Assembly: GCF_010093535.1 (NCBI RefSeq)
Contig: NW_022985188.1
Coordinates: 563,686-627,685 of the forward strand
Direction of reading: 5' to 3'
Source: Lindgomyces ingoldianus
Taxonomy: Eukaryota > Ascomycota > Dothideomycetes > Pleosporales > Lindgomycetaceae
Length of the DNA stretch: 64,000 bases
The position numbers were made by a program, and so were the translations under genes. Shown one piece after another: positions 36,601 through 47,065 of this stretch. The notes beneath the pieces were generated by a model, which made no database searches, was not told the origin of the DNA, and worked only from the letters and a program-made list of their open reading frames with translations. Numbering within the stretch: position 1 is the stretch's first letter; each line of letters starts with the position of its first letter.

Positions 36601-39247
36601 TAATCCTTAAAGAGTTAACTTTAACTTCTTCTAGGTAAACTATGTACCCTAGGTACTTAGTTTTTTATGTGTAAAATTTACACTTACTAAGTTTTAAAAA
36701 AAGCTTTGCTTTATGTAATTTTTATAGCACCTTTTTAACGCAAACAACTTGTTCCTTTTCTGTATTAGAATAGACTAGAATATTGTTAAGGTACACAATA
36801 CACATCACATTAACTAACCCTGCTAGGGCCTAGTTAATATAAGCCTAGAAAGCTGTAGGAGCATTAGTAAGACTAAAAGGCATAACCTAGTACTTAAAAT
36901 AACTATATTAAGTCTAGAATGCTATCTTCTACTTATCTCCTTTACAAATACATAACATATAGTACGTATTATAGATATCTAGCTTTATATACTACTTTGC
37001 CTTCCTAAGTTTCTTAAGAAATTCTAAGATAAGCAGTAGTAAGTAATAATTTTTTATTATAATCTAGTTTAGGCTTTTATAATCTATATAAAGCTTTAAC
37101 TCTTTATTCTTTTTCTTTATAAATAGAATTAGAGCTTTTGTAGAAGACTTAGACCTTTAAATTTACTTTCTTTATAGATAATTATTAATATATTTATAAA
37201 AATGCTATAACTTATACTCTAATAAGTTATATAGTAGTTAGTAAGGAGGCTTTGTCCCTTCCTTTAGCTTAATAGCTAGATTCTGCAGGCTATGTAGTAG
37301 TACTTCTAACATCTTGTTAGACTTAACTATGTCTGTATATTCTTTGTACTCTAGTCTTAACTTAAGCTTTACAGGTTCTAAAGAATCTTTAGTGTTATTA
37401 GACAGCACGCTGCAGACGTAGACATTTGTATTAGAACTCTACATAGTTTGCTTAAACTCTACTGCGTCTTCTAAGGCCACCTTAGCGTACTTTAGCACAC
37501 TATAGTCCTTTACGCCCCTAAATAACATATGTTTTGTATAAAAGTTTAGCTTTAAATTAAACTAATTAATCTAAAGTAAACCTAAATATATTAAAGGTCT
37601 CTTTAGGTCTATTACTATAAATAGCACCTTATAAGTCTAGACCTTTTTTTAGGAGTCTATAATTTTTACATTTGCAACTATAAAGCTGTAGACAGCAAAG
37701 TCTAATTTATTAGGTGCCTTTAGAAAGACACCTAGTAGGGGCTTAATCTTAAGATCCTGCTCTTTAGCTATTATAGTAGATAGGATGTTTAATTTAGCTT
37801 TTTTATTTACTACAGCCTAAAAGTCTTCTAATAACTCTATGCTTACTATTACTAATAATAAGGTTAACTTTTTTAAGTATAATAAGTTCTAAAGGTTTTT
37901 AAGCTCCTTTTTATTACTTACTAAAGTAATATAGGCTAGAAGAAAAAAGCTTAGTTCTTTTAGCCCTACTTTTTTCTCTTTTACTTATTTTTATTAGACT
38001 TATTTTTATCTTTATTCTTTATAGAATAATCTAGGGAAATATAACCTAGCTGCTTATAATTCTAGTAAGTAACTTTTATCTTATTAAATTTTTACTTTTT
38101 TCTAGCCTTTTTTTAGCTTAAAGGCTTTTTTTATTTCTTTTTAGGCTTCTTTAAGTCTTTATTAGCTAGAGGTAAGGTAGAACGCTTTTATGTTCTTTTT
38201 TTCTTTAACTTTAGCCCTTTTCCCTTCTATAAGCAGCAGTAGGATATGTTGCTCTACTCTTCTACCTAAGCTAGCGTCTCTTGCTTACTTTATAGAATAT
38301 ACGTTAGATTACGCTTAATCTTATTAAATAGCGCGCTACTAAAGTCTACTGTTATCTTTTCTAGGCTCTTCTTATTAACTTTAGTCTATAATAGCCTAAG
38401 GTAGGCTAGAAGTTTAGTTAGGAACTAATTAAGTTATTATTTACAGTTCTTTATAGTGTTATAGGCTACCTTTTTTTATTTTACTAGAGTACTTAATGTA
38501 TTAAGCATCTTGTTTTTAAGATCTTGCTATGTTAGTAACTATAATAAGTTAATAAGCTTTAAATAAGTGTAGTGTGTCTTTTATAGTAATTATAGTGTTT
38601 TATTAACATATTATAGGCTAAAAGAGATCTTCTGTAATTTCTAAGTAAAGCTTAATAGACTCTTTTAGTAATAGTCCTTATTATCCCTACACTACTAGTT
38701 GTAGTCTGCCCTGTTCTTCTTTTTATATTAGTGTAGTAGTTTAGGACGCAGTAGGTTTACTTAGTCTTAAGTAAGTTTTAGTATAATAACATTTAATGCC
38801 TTAGTTAGTAACTTGTTAAGCGTGTTTATATTACCTGCTTTAAATTAATAATAGATTTCTATTATTCTAGCTAGTTTTTACACTTCCTGCTGCTCTTGCA
38901 GCTAGGCGCGGGCTTCTGCTAAAGCCTAATTTGCAGGGGTAGACTGTGCGTTGCTTGGTCCTGCACTAGCCCTTCTAACCCCTTCTAGGCCCTAAACGCC
39001 TTCTAGATAGCTTAACAAGCCTAATCTATAAAAATTTCTATTATCCCTTTTACTTATCTTTTGCTTTGTTCTTCTTTGTGTTAGTGTTAACTTTAGTTAA
39101 GTATTACTAGAAGTAGTAGTCTTAGCTAGCTTTTTAGGTAATCTTTAAGCGCTAGTTGCATCTAATTCTCCTCTAGCGTTTTGCTTTAACACTATTACAT
39201 AGAAATGTTGCCCTTAAGCAGTATGCTAGCTTGTAGAGCAATTTAAA

Positions 39248-39448
39248 TGTAAAGATAGGATAGTAAATAGCATAAATAGCACTAAGAGCAAGCTTTTAGA
39301 GAAAGATAGAAGTGTATTGTAAGAGAGACAAATCGCTGCTAAGCTTTGCTTGTTAGGATTCATGCTTATATACAAAGCACAGGTCATACGACCTCCAAAC
39401 AGGTCAGGTGAGGCCATACTGGCCCGTTCTGGGACATCCGGCCTTACA
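39248..39448 (-). repeat. 5' LTR of the gypsy element
   Basis: 201 bp, TGTAAAGATAGG to GGCCTTACA, followed by the duplication ATTGT. Compared with the left LTR it has 13 differences in 177 aligned bases, all C-to-T or G-to-A. They lie in the inner part; the outer 75 bp or so are unchanged. The TATA box on the minus strand is intact (TATATAAG, 39372-39365). Confidence 0.9.
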
Positions 39449-39548
39449 ATTGTAACGTGAATGGCGGGGGTTGGAGAGTGTACACATTGGAGTAGTATAA
39501 CACCACTAATGGATTTCGAAACATTTTATACATATCTAGACATAGTGT

Positions 39549-40813
39549 TTAATAGAACGTAGCTGTTACTGTTAGAATTTTTAAGGCGTTACTAGAGGCA
39601 ATAGGGTTTTGTTCTTACAGAAAGAGTGAATTAAAATAGCCTTATAGACAGTAACAGTTACTGCTAAGTTAATTGATAGTAAAGTTACTGTTTAGTGCAG
39701 TTACTGCAGTAACTAGTGTTTCTAGAGGTTCTTAACATAATCTTGCTAATATGGTTGCGGAGATTGTTTAACTCTAAGATTATAAAAAGCAATAGCTGCA
39801 ATTAAGCTCTTCGCACAATATCTAAGGCCTCTAGGTTTCAGCTAGCAACCTCTAGTCTAGATATTATCCTACTTGATGTTAAAATTTAAGCTGTTGTTAA
39901 GGCAAGAGTTCTTAGAAAACTTGTAAGAATAGAAACACTAGTAGACAAATCTTTAATTATAGAGCTCTAAGAGCTCCTAGAGGTGGCTCTTAACTTCTAA
40001 AAGTAATAAGAGCTTGCAAAATGTTAAACTAGTGCTACAAGCTTTAAGTGCTACGTGGAGTTTAGCATACTTATAGTACCTGTAACGATTCGCTTGAATC
40101 GTTCCATCTCGGGTTGCCCGACGAACTGATATCCGAAGGTTCTGTAAGGCCGAGATGGTGCTTACGTGCGACGGGTATATATACTATTCTGTACGCAATA
40201 ATTAACGTTGGTTAATTATTCGCACCTTTTTGGTTGTATTGGCGTAGTGGTACAGAGCTCCGTCCTTACAGGTTCCTCGTATCTGCCCTGATCCTGCCCC
40301 CTGCCCTACCCCTATCTCTAAGTATGTAGTCGCACCTCTCCCCTTAGCTAGCTTGGTAGTTTTCTGATATCCTTTGTACAAGGCCTATAGGTGTTAATGG
40401 AATTCCCAGGTTTCTGAGTCCCCACGCACTCCTATATGCCTCTCAGTGGATTCACACCGCATTCGGACCTGTTGTCTTGCCTGCGCCGTTACAGTAACAA
40501 TAGAAGCAATATTAGAAGCAAGAAGTAGGTAATTTAAGAAGTTACTTCTCTGTACTAACAATAAATAGGATAGTTAGCAAAGTACATAATCTAGTGTATT
40601 AGTGCGCGTTTAGCCCTTGTACTACTACGCGTAAAAACGTCCTCCACAAACGCGTTAACAAGACACTAAGAAATTAATTAGTATAGGCAGTTACTGCAGT
40701 AACTATAGCCTTATTAACTGTACAGTAACAGAAGGCAATTTACTTTTGTTCTAACTGCCAAGAGATTGTTACTATCAGTAACAGTAGGAACAGTACTAGT
40801 TCTATTGAACGCC
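39549..40813. mobile_element. Fossil DNA-transposon-like segment with repeated GTTACTG/CAGTAAC
   Basis: The left end reads TTTAATAGAACGTAG and the right end, inverted, TTCAATAGAACTAGT, an imperfect inverted terminal repeat. Just inside both ends the motif GTTACTG or its complement CAGTAAC recurs many times, including the palindrome GTTACTGCAGTAAC near 39702 and 40688. Subterminal motif arrays of this kind are typical of cut-and-paste transposons. No intact transposase frame is seen, and an LTR-like piece (40081-40270) interrupts it. No target duplication was found. Confidence 0.45.
40081..40270 (-). repeat. LTR-like repeat
   Basis: 190 bp from TGTAACGATTCG to CGTCCTTACA. On the minus strand it starts TGTAAGGACGG and has a TATATATAC box. 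Its right 110 bp recur inverted at 30236-30345. The adjoining 40271-40493 is GC-normal, purine-rich on the minus strand next to the LTR edge (like a polypurine tract), and ends CCGTTACA. The whole 40081-40493 unit is flanked by GTACC and GTAAC, a near but imperfect duplication, so a deleted element is likely. Confidence 0.55.
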
Positions 40814-41232
40814 ATGCATCCAGATCTCAAACACTTGCTCCAATTTCCGATAAGCCTTAGACATCCGCAGATAACCAGAGGTCGCCATTGCCTTTAGACG
40901 AGCTCCCACCACCTGTTTCCATCTCCATGGGGAGTCAGGGGTTCTCAGTCGACGCAAAAGAGAATTACGTAGTCTGGATATATTCCTCTGAATGAAACAA
41001 TGCCATTAACATAAAAATATCACGAATCGACTCCTCCATATTCATCATTAATAAGTCGAAGGATTAGAAAGGGTTATAAACCTGCCAAACCCCCTAAGAC
41101 TACCTAACATGCTAATACGGCGTAAGGTGGTATGGTTCAACTTAAGATGCATTGTTTCTCGCATACGGGCAATCTCCATAACATGGCATTTACTTCTGCT
41201 TATTCCGCTATTTGGTTCGAGCTGCTCAAATA
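40802..41232 (-). pseudogene. Truncated gene remnant abutting the transposon end
   Basis: On the minus strand an open frame starts after a pyrimidine tract and AG at 41233 and runs to 41082 (VMEIARMRETMHLKLNH, LRRISMLGSLRGFG). After a 96-nt GT-AG gap (41081-40986) it continues with NISRLRNSLLRRLRTPD, SPWRWKQVVGARLKAMA, TSGYLRMSKAYRKLEQ and FEIWMHGVQ, stopping at TAG 40804-40802, exactly inside the terminal repeat of the adjacent fossil transposon. The composition looks genuinely coding and no start codon is visible nearby. I do not recognise the family. Loss of the rest through transposon insertion is inference. Confidence 0.35.
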
Positions 41233-41239
41233 CTTAGCG

Positions 41240-42802
41240 GAATGGGAGGCGGAGGATGTAGAGATAGTCAGTGTAATGCCGGCGAACTGTTCGGTTGAGA
41301 TTTTGAGTCTATATTATACGAACTCGCGTCGTGCATGCATCTTATCCGCCTATATATTTTCTGCTGCTGCGCTTAGTAGAAGGCTGAACCTTTGCCACTT
41401 GCCATTACTGCCTCAGGGATTTTAGCTAATCTAGTCTGCAAGTAAATTCTCCGGCTTGTGAGCGGGTGCAGGAATAGGGACAATTCATTGTGCATGGGCC
41501 TTTGTTAATATTTGCAGTGAATCTTGCAATACAACTATTTGTCTTTACCTTCGGCCTTTTATAATGATAGTGTACATGATCCTACACCGAGCCAGCTCAG
41601 TATTCACGATGATCTCGGATCGACATTGTGACTATCTCATCTGCAGTATAAATTATATAATTCCACTTTGGATTTTCCTCCATCGTTTGTATATACTGAG
41701 TTCTTGATCCAATATGCTGTCTGCATCCAGCCAGGTCAGTGATAACTTTGGAACCATCAAACATCTTCCTAACCCACTCAACAATGTTGGAACACCCTCG
41801 ACACCTTTTAGTGCATTGTTTTAGCCACGTCTGTGAAAGCCGTCAACGTCCTTTTGAAGAGTCATTTTTTGATGTAGAGTTACCCAGAACCTCGAGATTG
41901 AGCAAGATAAATTCCGCCGATTAGCACGCCCGCACTACCATCGTTGGAGCATACTTGGATACAAGATTCGATTACAGAAGTATCTGGATGTAGCATTGCG
42001 AGTTCGGAGCTCTAGATACATTCATCGCTCTCTCAGGTGGTAGAGGGAACAGGACTCCTAAAGGGTTTATTTGCGGGTATCTCTAATCCTCTCGGTCGCA
42101 CAGGGTGCCGCATGCAGGTAATTCGTAGCTGAAATTATGTTCACAGTCGTAATAGTAAGCCCGGCAATGATATCGCAAAATTCTCTTAGACGACTTTGAA
42201 TGCTCGCTCATAATCGAACGGTTTTAAAGTTGGCATAGTACAGCTGAGAATCGCTAGGCAGGCTAGACCATTCTCTCCGCCGGAGTTTCCACGTTACTCT
42301 GATAGTGGAGATGCGTGTATACTTGGCTTAACGATCCACTGCATGGCGTATTGTTTCAATATTCTAGACCACAATTTAGCGGGGTAATGGAGCTACCTAT
42401 GGATAAGAGGCCGAGATAAGATGTCACTCTTGAATTTGAGATAGTGCTTGCACTATTTTGATCTTCTTTGTATTCAGGGAGTGGCGAGTGTAATGAACAT
42501 TGACAAATTAACCGGTGCGTGTAGCGCTAAGAGTTATCTATCCGCAAACAGAGTGTGTCAGCTAAAGAAAAAAATATTCAGTGAATCCATTAAGCAATCG
42601 TTTTGTGTGATTTGTGAAGAATTTGGGCTGAAAAGAACTTTGATATAAATTTGAAGCAAGTGTGGAAGTGCTTGGCACTCACATGCCGGATTTTCAAAAC
42701 TGGCAATCCGTCTACCGAAAACAATCTAGCGTTCAAGTTCCACCTGGGTCTCCTGATACAGCACTCAAGCTCATATTCAGCATTCATCCACCAATCCACA
42801 CC
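41240..42802. other. Intergenic, no supported gene
   Basis: About 1.56 kb of ordinary composition to the right of the transposon block. Short frames only; the upstream part of the gene remnant could extend into its left end. Confidence 0.35.
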
Positions 42803-43893
42803 ATGTCTTCCAAGCCTACTGTCATATCTGTTATAGGCTCCCTAAATGTGGACCTCGTCACTCGAACACCCCGTGTACCTGTCGCCGGTGAGACATTGAC
42901 GTCGGAATCCTTCGACATCGGCTTTGGAGGTAAAGGTGCCAACCAAGCAGTCGCGTGCGCACGTCTATCAAGAACGGAAAAGCAAGCAGCTAGCGGAGAA
43001 GCCTCTGATGTCGAGGTGCGGATGGTGGGTGCGGTGGGCGAAGATCAATTCGCACCGGATTTCTTGAAGAGTTTACAGAAGGACGGGTTGAATACGTCAA
43101 AGATCCAAGTGCTGCCGGGGAAGAAAACAGGTGTTGCTGTCATTATCGTTGAGAGCCAGACCGGTGAGAATAGGATCATGTTTTGCCCGGGAGCAAATTA
43201 CGACGTGCCGGTGGCGGACCTGGTGGACAGCGACGCTTCGGTGGCGCTGTTCCAGTTAGAGCTTCCAATGGATGTCGTATGTTCCTGATTCTCTTCTATC
43301 AGTCAAAATTTCGTTGCTGATTAGCCATAGGTATTGCATAACATGAAGGTAGCACGCGATAAGGGCGTCGAAACCATCATCAATCCAGCACCTGCGATAC
43401 CATTGCCAGATGAGGCATACCAAGGACTTGGACACCTCCTCGTGAATGAAACAGAAGCTGCAATTCTCTCAGGCATCTCCAATCCTACCTCATGGGACGA
43501 GGTTGCCGCTGTCTTCGTCTCGAGAGGCGTTAAGAACATCATCATCACTCTTGGTGGAGAAGTAAGTGGCTGCTTCTAATCTCACCATAACACGGTCCCA
43601 GATCTGACAGTGTGAAGGGTGTATACTACCAGACTGATAAGCTACATTCGCAGTCGCAGGCGGGAAAGCTTGTTCCTGCTCGAAAGGTCAAGGTGGTTGA
43701 CACGACAGCGGCCGGAGACACGTTTGTGGGTGCATATTCAGTCGCTATCGCTCGTTGGAAGTTGAACGCCAGTGATACTGAGCTCGACTTGGACGAAGTA
43801 ATTGCATTCGCCAACCGTGCTGCCTCCATGACTGTCCAGAAGAAGGGCGCCCAGTCATCGATTCCTTGGGTTGATGAGGTACCAATAGCTTAG
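42803..43893 (+). CDS. Ribokinase (PfkB family)
   Basis: Three exons, 42803-43276, 43331-43561 and 43618-43893, 326 aa. Introns of 54 and 56 nt; the second uses the AG at 43616-43617 because only this joins TLGGE-GVYYQ in frame. Family blocks: VIGSLNVDLVTRTPRVP, GETLTSESFDIGFGGKGANQ, NRIMFCPGANYDV, INPAPAIPLPDE, LLVNETEAAILSG, and the catalytic VDTTAAGDTFVGAYS with the base Asp in AAGD. The enzyme makes ribose 5-phosphate from ribose and ATP in the cytosol. It lies intact within the repeat-rich segment. A run of 16 A (43932-43947) follows 38 bp after the stop. Confidence 0.93.
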
Positions 43894-44554
43894 CAGACCT
43901 AAGGCTGCATGAATAAAGCGCTCGTAAGGGATAAAAAAAAAAAAAAAAGGCTATCTTGAACATAAAGCACATCAACCTAGAATATCTATTTGCCTGTCAG
44001 GTTAGTTCTAGCGCTTTGAAAGAATGTGTCAGCCGTAGACCTCTGCAAAAATGCAGGGCCATCTCTAATTCAGCAATGCCTATCCAAATCAGGCACCTCG
44101 CTTTTGCCGACATGGCCTATTACTGATCCCGAGGTTGATAATGTTGATCTCCTCCCCAACTGGTCAGCGCCCGGTTTCGGCCAGCGCTTCCAACGAGGCG
44201 TAGTATTGTACGATTAGGCGATTTTGAGGCCTGCACGGGTCAGATTTTGTGTACGTTTGTACGCCAGAGAGGAGGAGAGGTAAGTGTACGTATTGTAACT
44301 AGTACAGCTCATGTAATCTGTATAAGTAGTGCAATTTAAAAAAAGTACACTGTATACTAGTTAAAACAGCTAAGATTATAAGTTTTTAAAGATGTAGCAT
44401 TAAAGTCTAATTGGCTACAAGATAACTAGTTCTTTTTAGCAATAAAAGTAAATATGTTTAAAACCTTACTAGTTACTGACTATTTTATGCTATAGCTAGT
44501 TCTTTTAGAGTTAAATGGGTTTGATTATTGGTTACTATATAACAAGCAGTGCTA
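43894..44554. other. Repeat-rich spacer with poly(A) tract
   Basis: Holds the A16 tract at 43932 and an AT-rich stretch from about 44330 resembling the debris left of the gypsy element. No gene is seen. Confidence 0.4.
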
Positions 44555-44559
44555 AAACA

Positions 44560-44737
44560 TGTGAGAGCACTGTGAAGCAGGAAGCATGAAGCGCAGAAGG
44601 GGGTACAGGATAGTATTGATAGACGAATCCTTGAGGAGACTCAAGGGTTCGTGAGAGGATATATATATATATGTGCCCAAGGCCGAGCTGAGGGCTCTCC
44701 GGGGAGAGTCCGAGGCATGTCTAAGTTAACCGTGACA
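44560..44737 (+). mobile_element. Solo LTR, long form, TSD AAACA
   Basis: 178 bp from TGTGAGAGCACTG to AACCGTGACA with perfect 5-bp duplications AAACA (44555-44559 and 44738-44742). It contains an alternating TATATATATATATG run near 44660 and a GC-rich segment (GCCGAGCTGAGGGCTCTCC) absent from the short copy at 30711-30821. Confidence 0.85.
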
Positions 44738-45009
44738 AAACACCTCTTACACTTATATCTAGTAGCCAAGATTGTAAGGAAATTAAAGGTAAGTTAACCT
44801 TATGCCTCTTTAGTAAGTGCTAAATAATATAGTTATAGCTATCTACTACCTTTGCAGCGCCTTAAGAGCCTTGCTTATAACACTAACAGTAGAGCTAAGG
44901 GCAGATTACCTTACTCTGCTCCTCTAGGAGCGCTAAATCTGTCCTTACAAAACTTTTAGCTAATTAGAGACCTAGAAAACTCCTAGACGCTCCCCACAGG
45001 CCCACTGCC

Positions 45010-45112
45010 CTGCACTACGTACTGTACCTAGGGCATTATTAACTGTACAGTGCGGCTCACGAACTCGGTACATTGCACTGAACACGTGACCGTTACGGTT
45101 CACTTTGTACGG
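45010..45112 (+). repeat. Left inverted repeat around truncated MFS gene
   Basis: About 103 bp matching the inverse of 46610-46713 at roughly 80-85 percent identity by eye. Shared blocks include CTACGTACTGTACCTAGGG, CATTATTAA, CACGTGACC and TTACGGTTCACTTTGTACGG. Confidence 0.75.
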
Positions 45113-45530
45113 CCCATTGGAAACCCTGGCTTCGACATTCACATCTCGGTTGAGCATTTCCTTGCCCAGACTCTCCACTCTCTGTACCCTTATTCGGCCC
45201 AAAGCTCAGAAATAACCGCGCCTACGTTAGGTCTCTCCGATAGAGCTAGTCAAGAAATCTTATTTTAATTGGTAGTAAGTTCCAGGCTCTACAGCTAAGG
45301 TATATGGTATGGTGTGACAACCCCTTGCGAACCTCATGGGAAAGTCTTGGTATGGAGATTGTGGGACGAAGTCGGGATTTCGAGAAGCAGATCACACACA
45401 GAGCGAAGGAAACGGGAAAGTGGGTCGGACAATACATGGACGATCGCTGTATACAGACCAGCGCAATTCCACAAACCCTGATCCCTCTGCATTCACGTCC
45501 TATGATACCAACTCTCTCGTCTCTCACTTG

Positions 45531-46630
45531 TGATCTACCTCAATTAATAGTACTCGATTATCGAGGCAGGTCAATAATGTCTCGTTCCTCACCACTACTA
45601 GAGCCTTTTTATCTACCTCGGAGAAAGTTGAATTTAAGGAAGCTGAGGTACTTGACGAAGAGGTCGGGTATGAGAAAGATACCCCCAGACATGTACTAGA
45701 AGACGAAGTTTCAGAGGAGCAAAGGAAGATCGAGGCAAATGTTGTGTAAGTCAGACTACGATATCTTCTATCAACCACCACGACAGCAAGCCTGCGTTAT
45801 CTCTTGGTGGGCATTCAAAGCTCCAGTGCATTTCAGGCACTAAAAGTTTCCAGCCGCAAAGTTGATTGGCGTCTGATCCCAATTCTCAGAATTCTGTACT
45901 CAGTCTCTAGCCTCGACTGTGTCAACCTCTCTAATGCTCGCGTCGCTGGCATGAACAAAGAACTCCACTTTGACGTCGGAAATCGTTACTTAGTTGCCCT
46001 ACTGGTCTTCTTCGTTACATATTTCCTCTTCGAGCTCCTAGCCACTCTTATCTCTCGGCCTATTGGCCCTAAGTTCCTGCTCAATGATCTAGCTATGAGC
46101 TAACGCGCCGTCATGGTTGGAATGGGCTTCGTTGATGACTGGCGGCCTATCACTGTTTGTAGAATGGTGATCGGCGGGTTCGAAGCCGGATTTTTACCGT
46201 GCTGTATGTTTCTACTGTCCACCTGGTATCAGAGATTTGAAATTCAACAACGGATGGCTTTCTGGCATCTCATTTATCTCTTTATTTCCGCATTTGGAAA
46301 CATTTTGGCTTATGCAATTATCAAACTAGAAGGTGTGCATAGTATTGAGGGATGGAGATGCATATTCATGTAAGTCTATGATCTGGAGCGGTTGTATTAC
46401 CAGCTTATGAACCCGCCCAAGTGTTGAAGGCGTAGCAACACTCGATGTTGCCATATTCGGCTACTTCCTCGTTATCAGTTTCCCCGATCAAATGCTTGCC
46501 TCTGGAAAACGCTAAGGCTTCACCTAACGTGAACTTGAAATCGTTCTGGATCGAATCGATCGTGACCGCGGAGATTCCCAGCAAGACTTCCAACGGGCCG
46601 TACTACAGTCCGTACAAAGTGAACCGTAAT
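45531..46630 (+). pseudogene. Truncated MFS transporter (allantoate permease/DAL5-like)
   Basis: N-terminal half of an anion:cation symporter-type MFS protein. Recognisable pieces are RKVDWRLIPILRILYSVS, NLSNARVAGMNKELHFDVG, VGMGFVDDWRPITVCRM, GGFEAGFLPCCMFLLSTWYQ, SAFGNILAYAI and, after an apparent intron, EGVATLDVAIFGYFLVISFP then LEIVLDRIDRDRGDSQQDF. Apparent introns lie at 45747 and 46371. In-frame stops occur at TAA 46101-46103 and twice near 46513-46526. The frame runs straight into the right inverted repeat at 46610, so the second six spans are missing. It cannot make a working transporter. Confidence 0.75.
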
Positions 46631-46713
46631 GGTCACGTGATAAGTACAAACGTACTGAGCTCATGAGCTGTACTGTACGTTTAATAATGCCCTAGGTACA
46701 GTACGTAGTACAG
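46610..46713 (-). repeat. Right inverted repeat around truncated MFS gene
   Basis: Inverse counterpart of 45010-45112, starting CCGTACAAAGTGAACCGTAA. It cuts directly into the transporter frame. Confidence 0.75.
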
Positions 46714-46819
46714 ACTGTATTACCCTTTTAGGAAGTTTTTATAGCAATTTTAAAGGAGTAGAAGCGCTCTAGCAAGCAGTAAGCTTATAAAAGTGTTTAA
46801 AAAGGGGTTTAAAGTGTTA

Positions 46820-47060
46820 CGAATCAAAAGCAATAGCTGCGGTAAACCAAGCAGATGTCGCTGGAAGCATGCAAACGCTTGAAGGACTGGCATGACGGGA
46901 ACACGACGATGCGCGGGGCAGCTGATGGCACAGTCACGTGAAAGGAAAACGGCTGCGGCTGAAAGAGCGGCCGCAAACTTGGCGAAGCCAAGAAAACAGC
47001 CGGAAGCTTGGCAGTAGCGGGACCAAGAAATGAAGGGATACATAAGGACTGCAAGTCCCC
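46820..47060 (+). pseudogene. GC-rich Lys/Ala-rich coding remnant, possibly transposase tail
   Basis: A GC-normal island between AT-rich pieces. One frame reads GQLMAQSRERKTAAAERAAA followed by NLAKPRKQPEA with stops around it. Such Ala/Lys/Arg-rich coiled tails are common at the C-terminus of pogo-like transposases, but nothing catalytic is present, so the assignment is weak. Confidence 0.2.
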
Positions 47061-47065
47061 TAGCT

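Larger units (their letters stand above)
31976..39448 (-). mobile_element. Ty3/gypsy-type LTR retrotransposon, RIP-degraded
   Basis: Complete element bounded by 5-bp target duplications ATTGT (31971-31975 and 39449-39453). The LTRs begin and end TGTAA...TTACA. Coding remnants run on the minus strand in the order gag, RT, integrase from right to left. A zinc-knuckle remnant lies near 38035-38080. The RT catalytic motif at 36808-36767 now reads YLNNILVYS instead of the family's YLDD. Integrase remnants at 35317-35190 include DFITQLPP. gag-RT-integrase order with integrase last fits Ty3/gypsy. Stops occur in every frame, mostly where CpA or TpG became TpA, so it is dead. A 125-bp assembly gap interrupts the left side. 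Confidence 0.9.

Noticed and set aside
30000..39400. Centromere-like AT-rich core
   Set aside because: The block is explained by a RIP-degraded LTR element with exact ends and by solo LTRs, and is too short and gene-flanked for a regional centromere.
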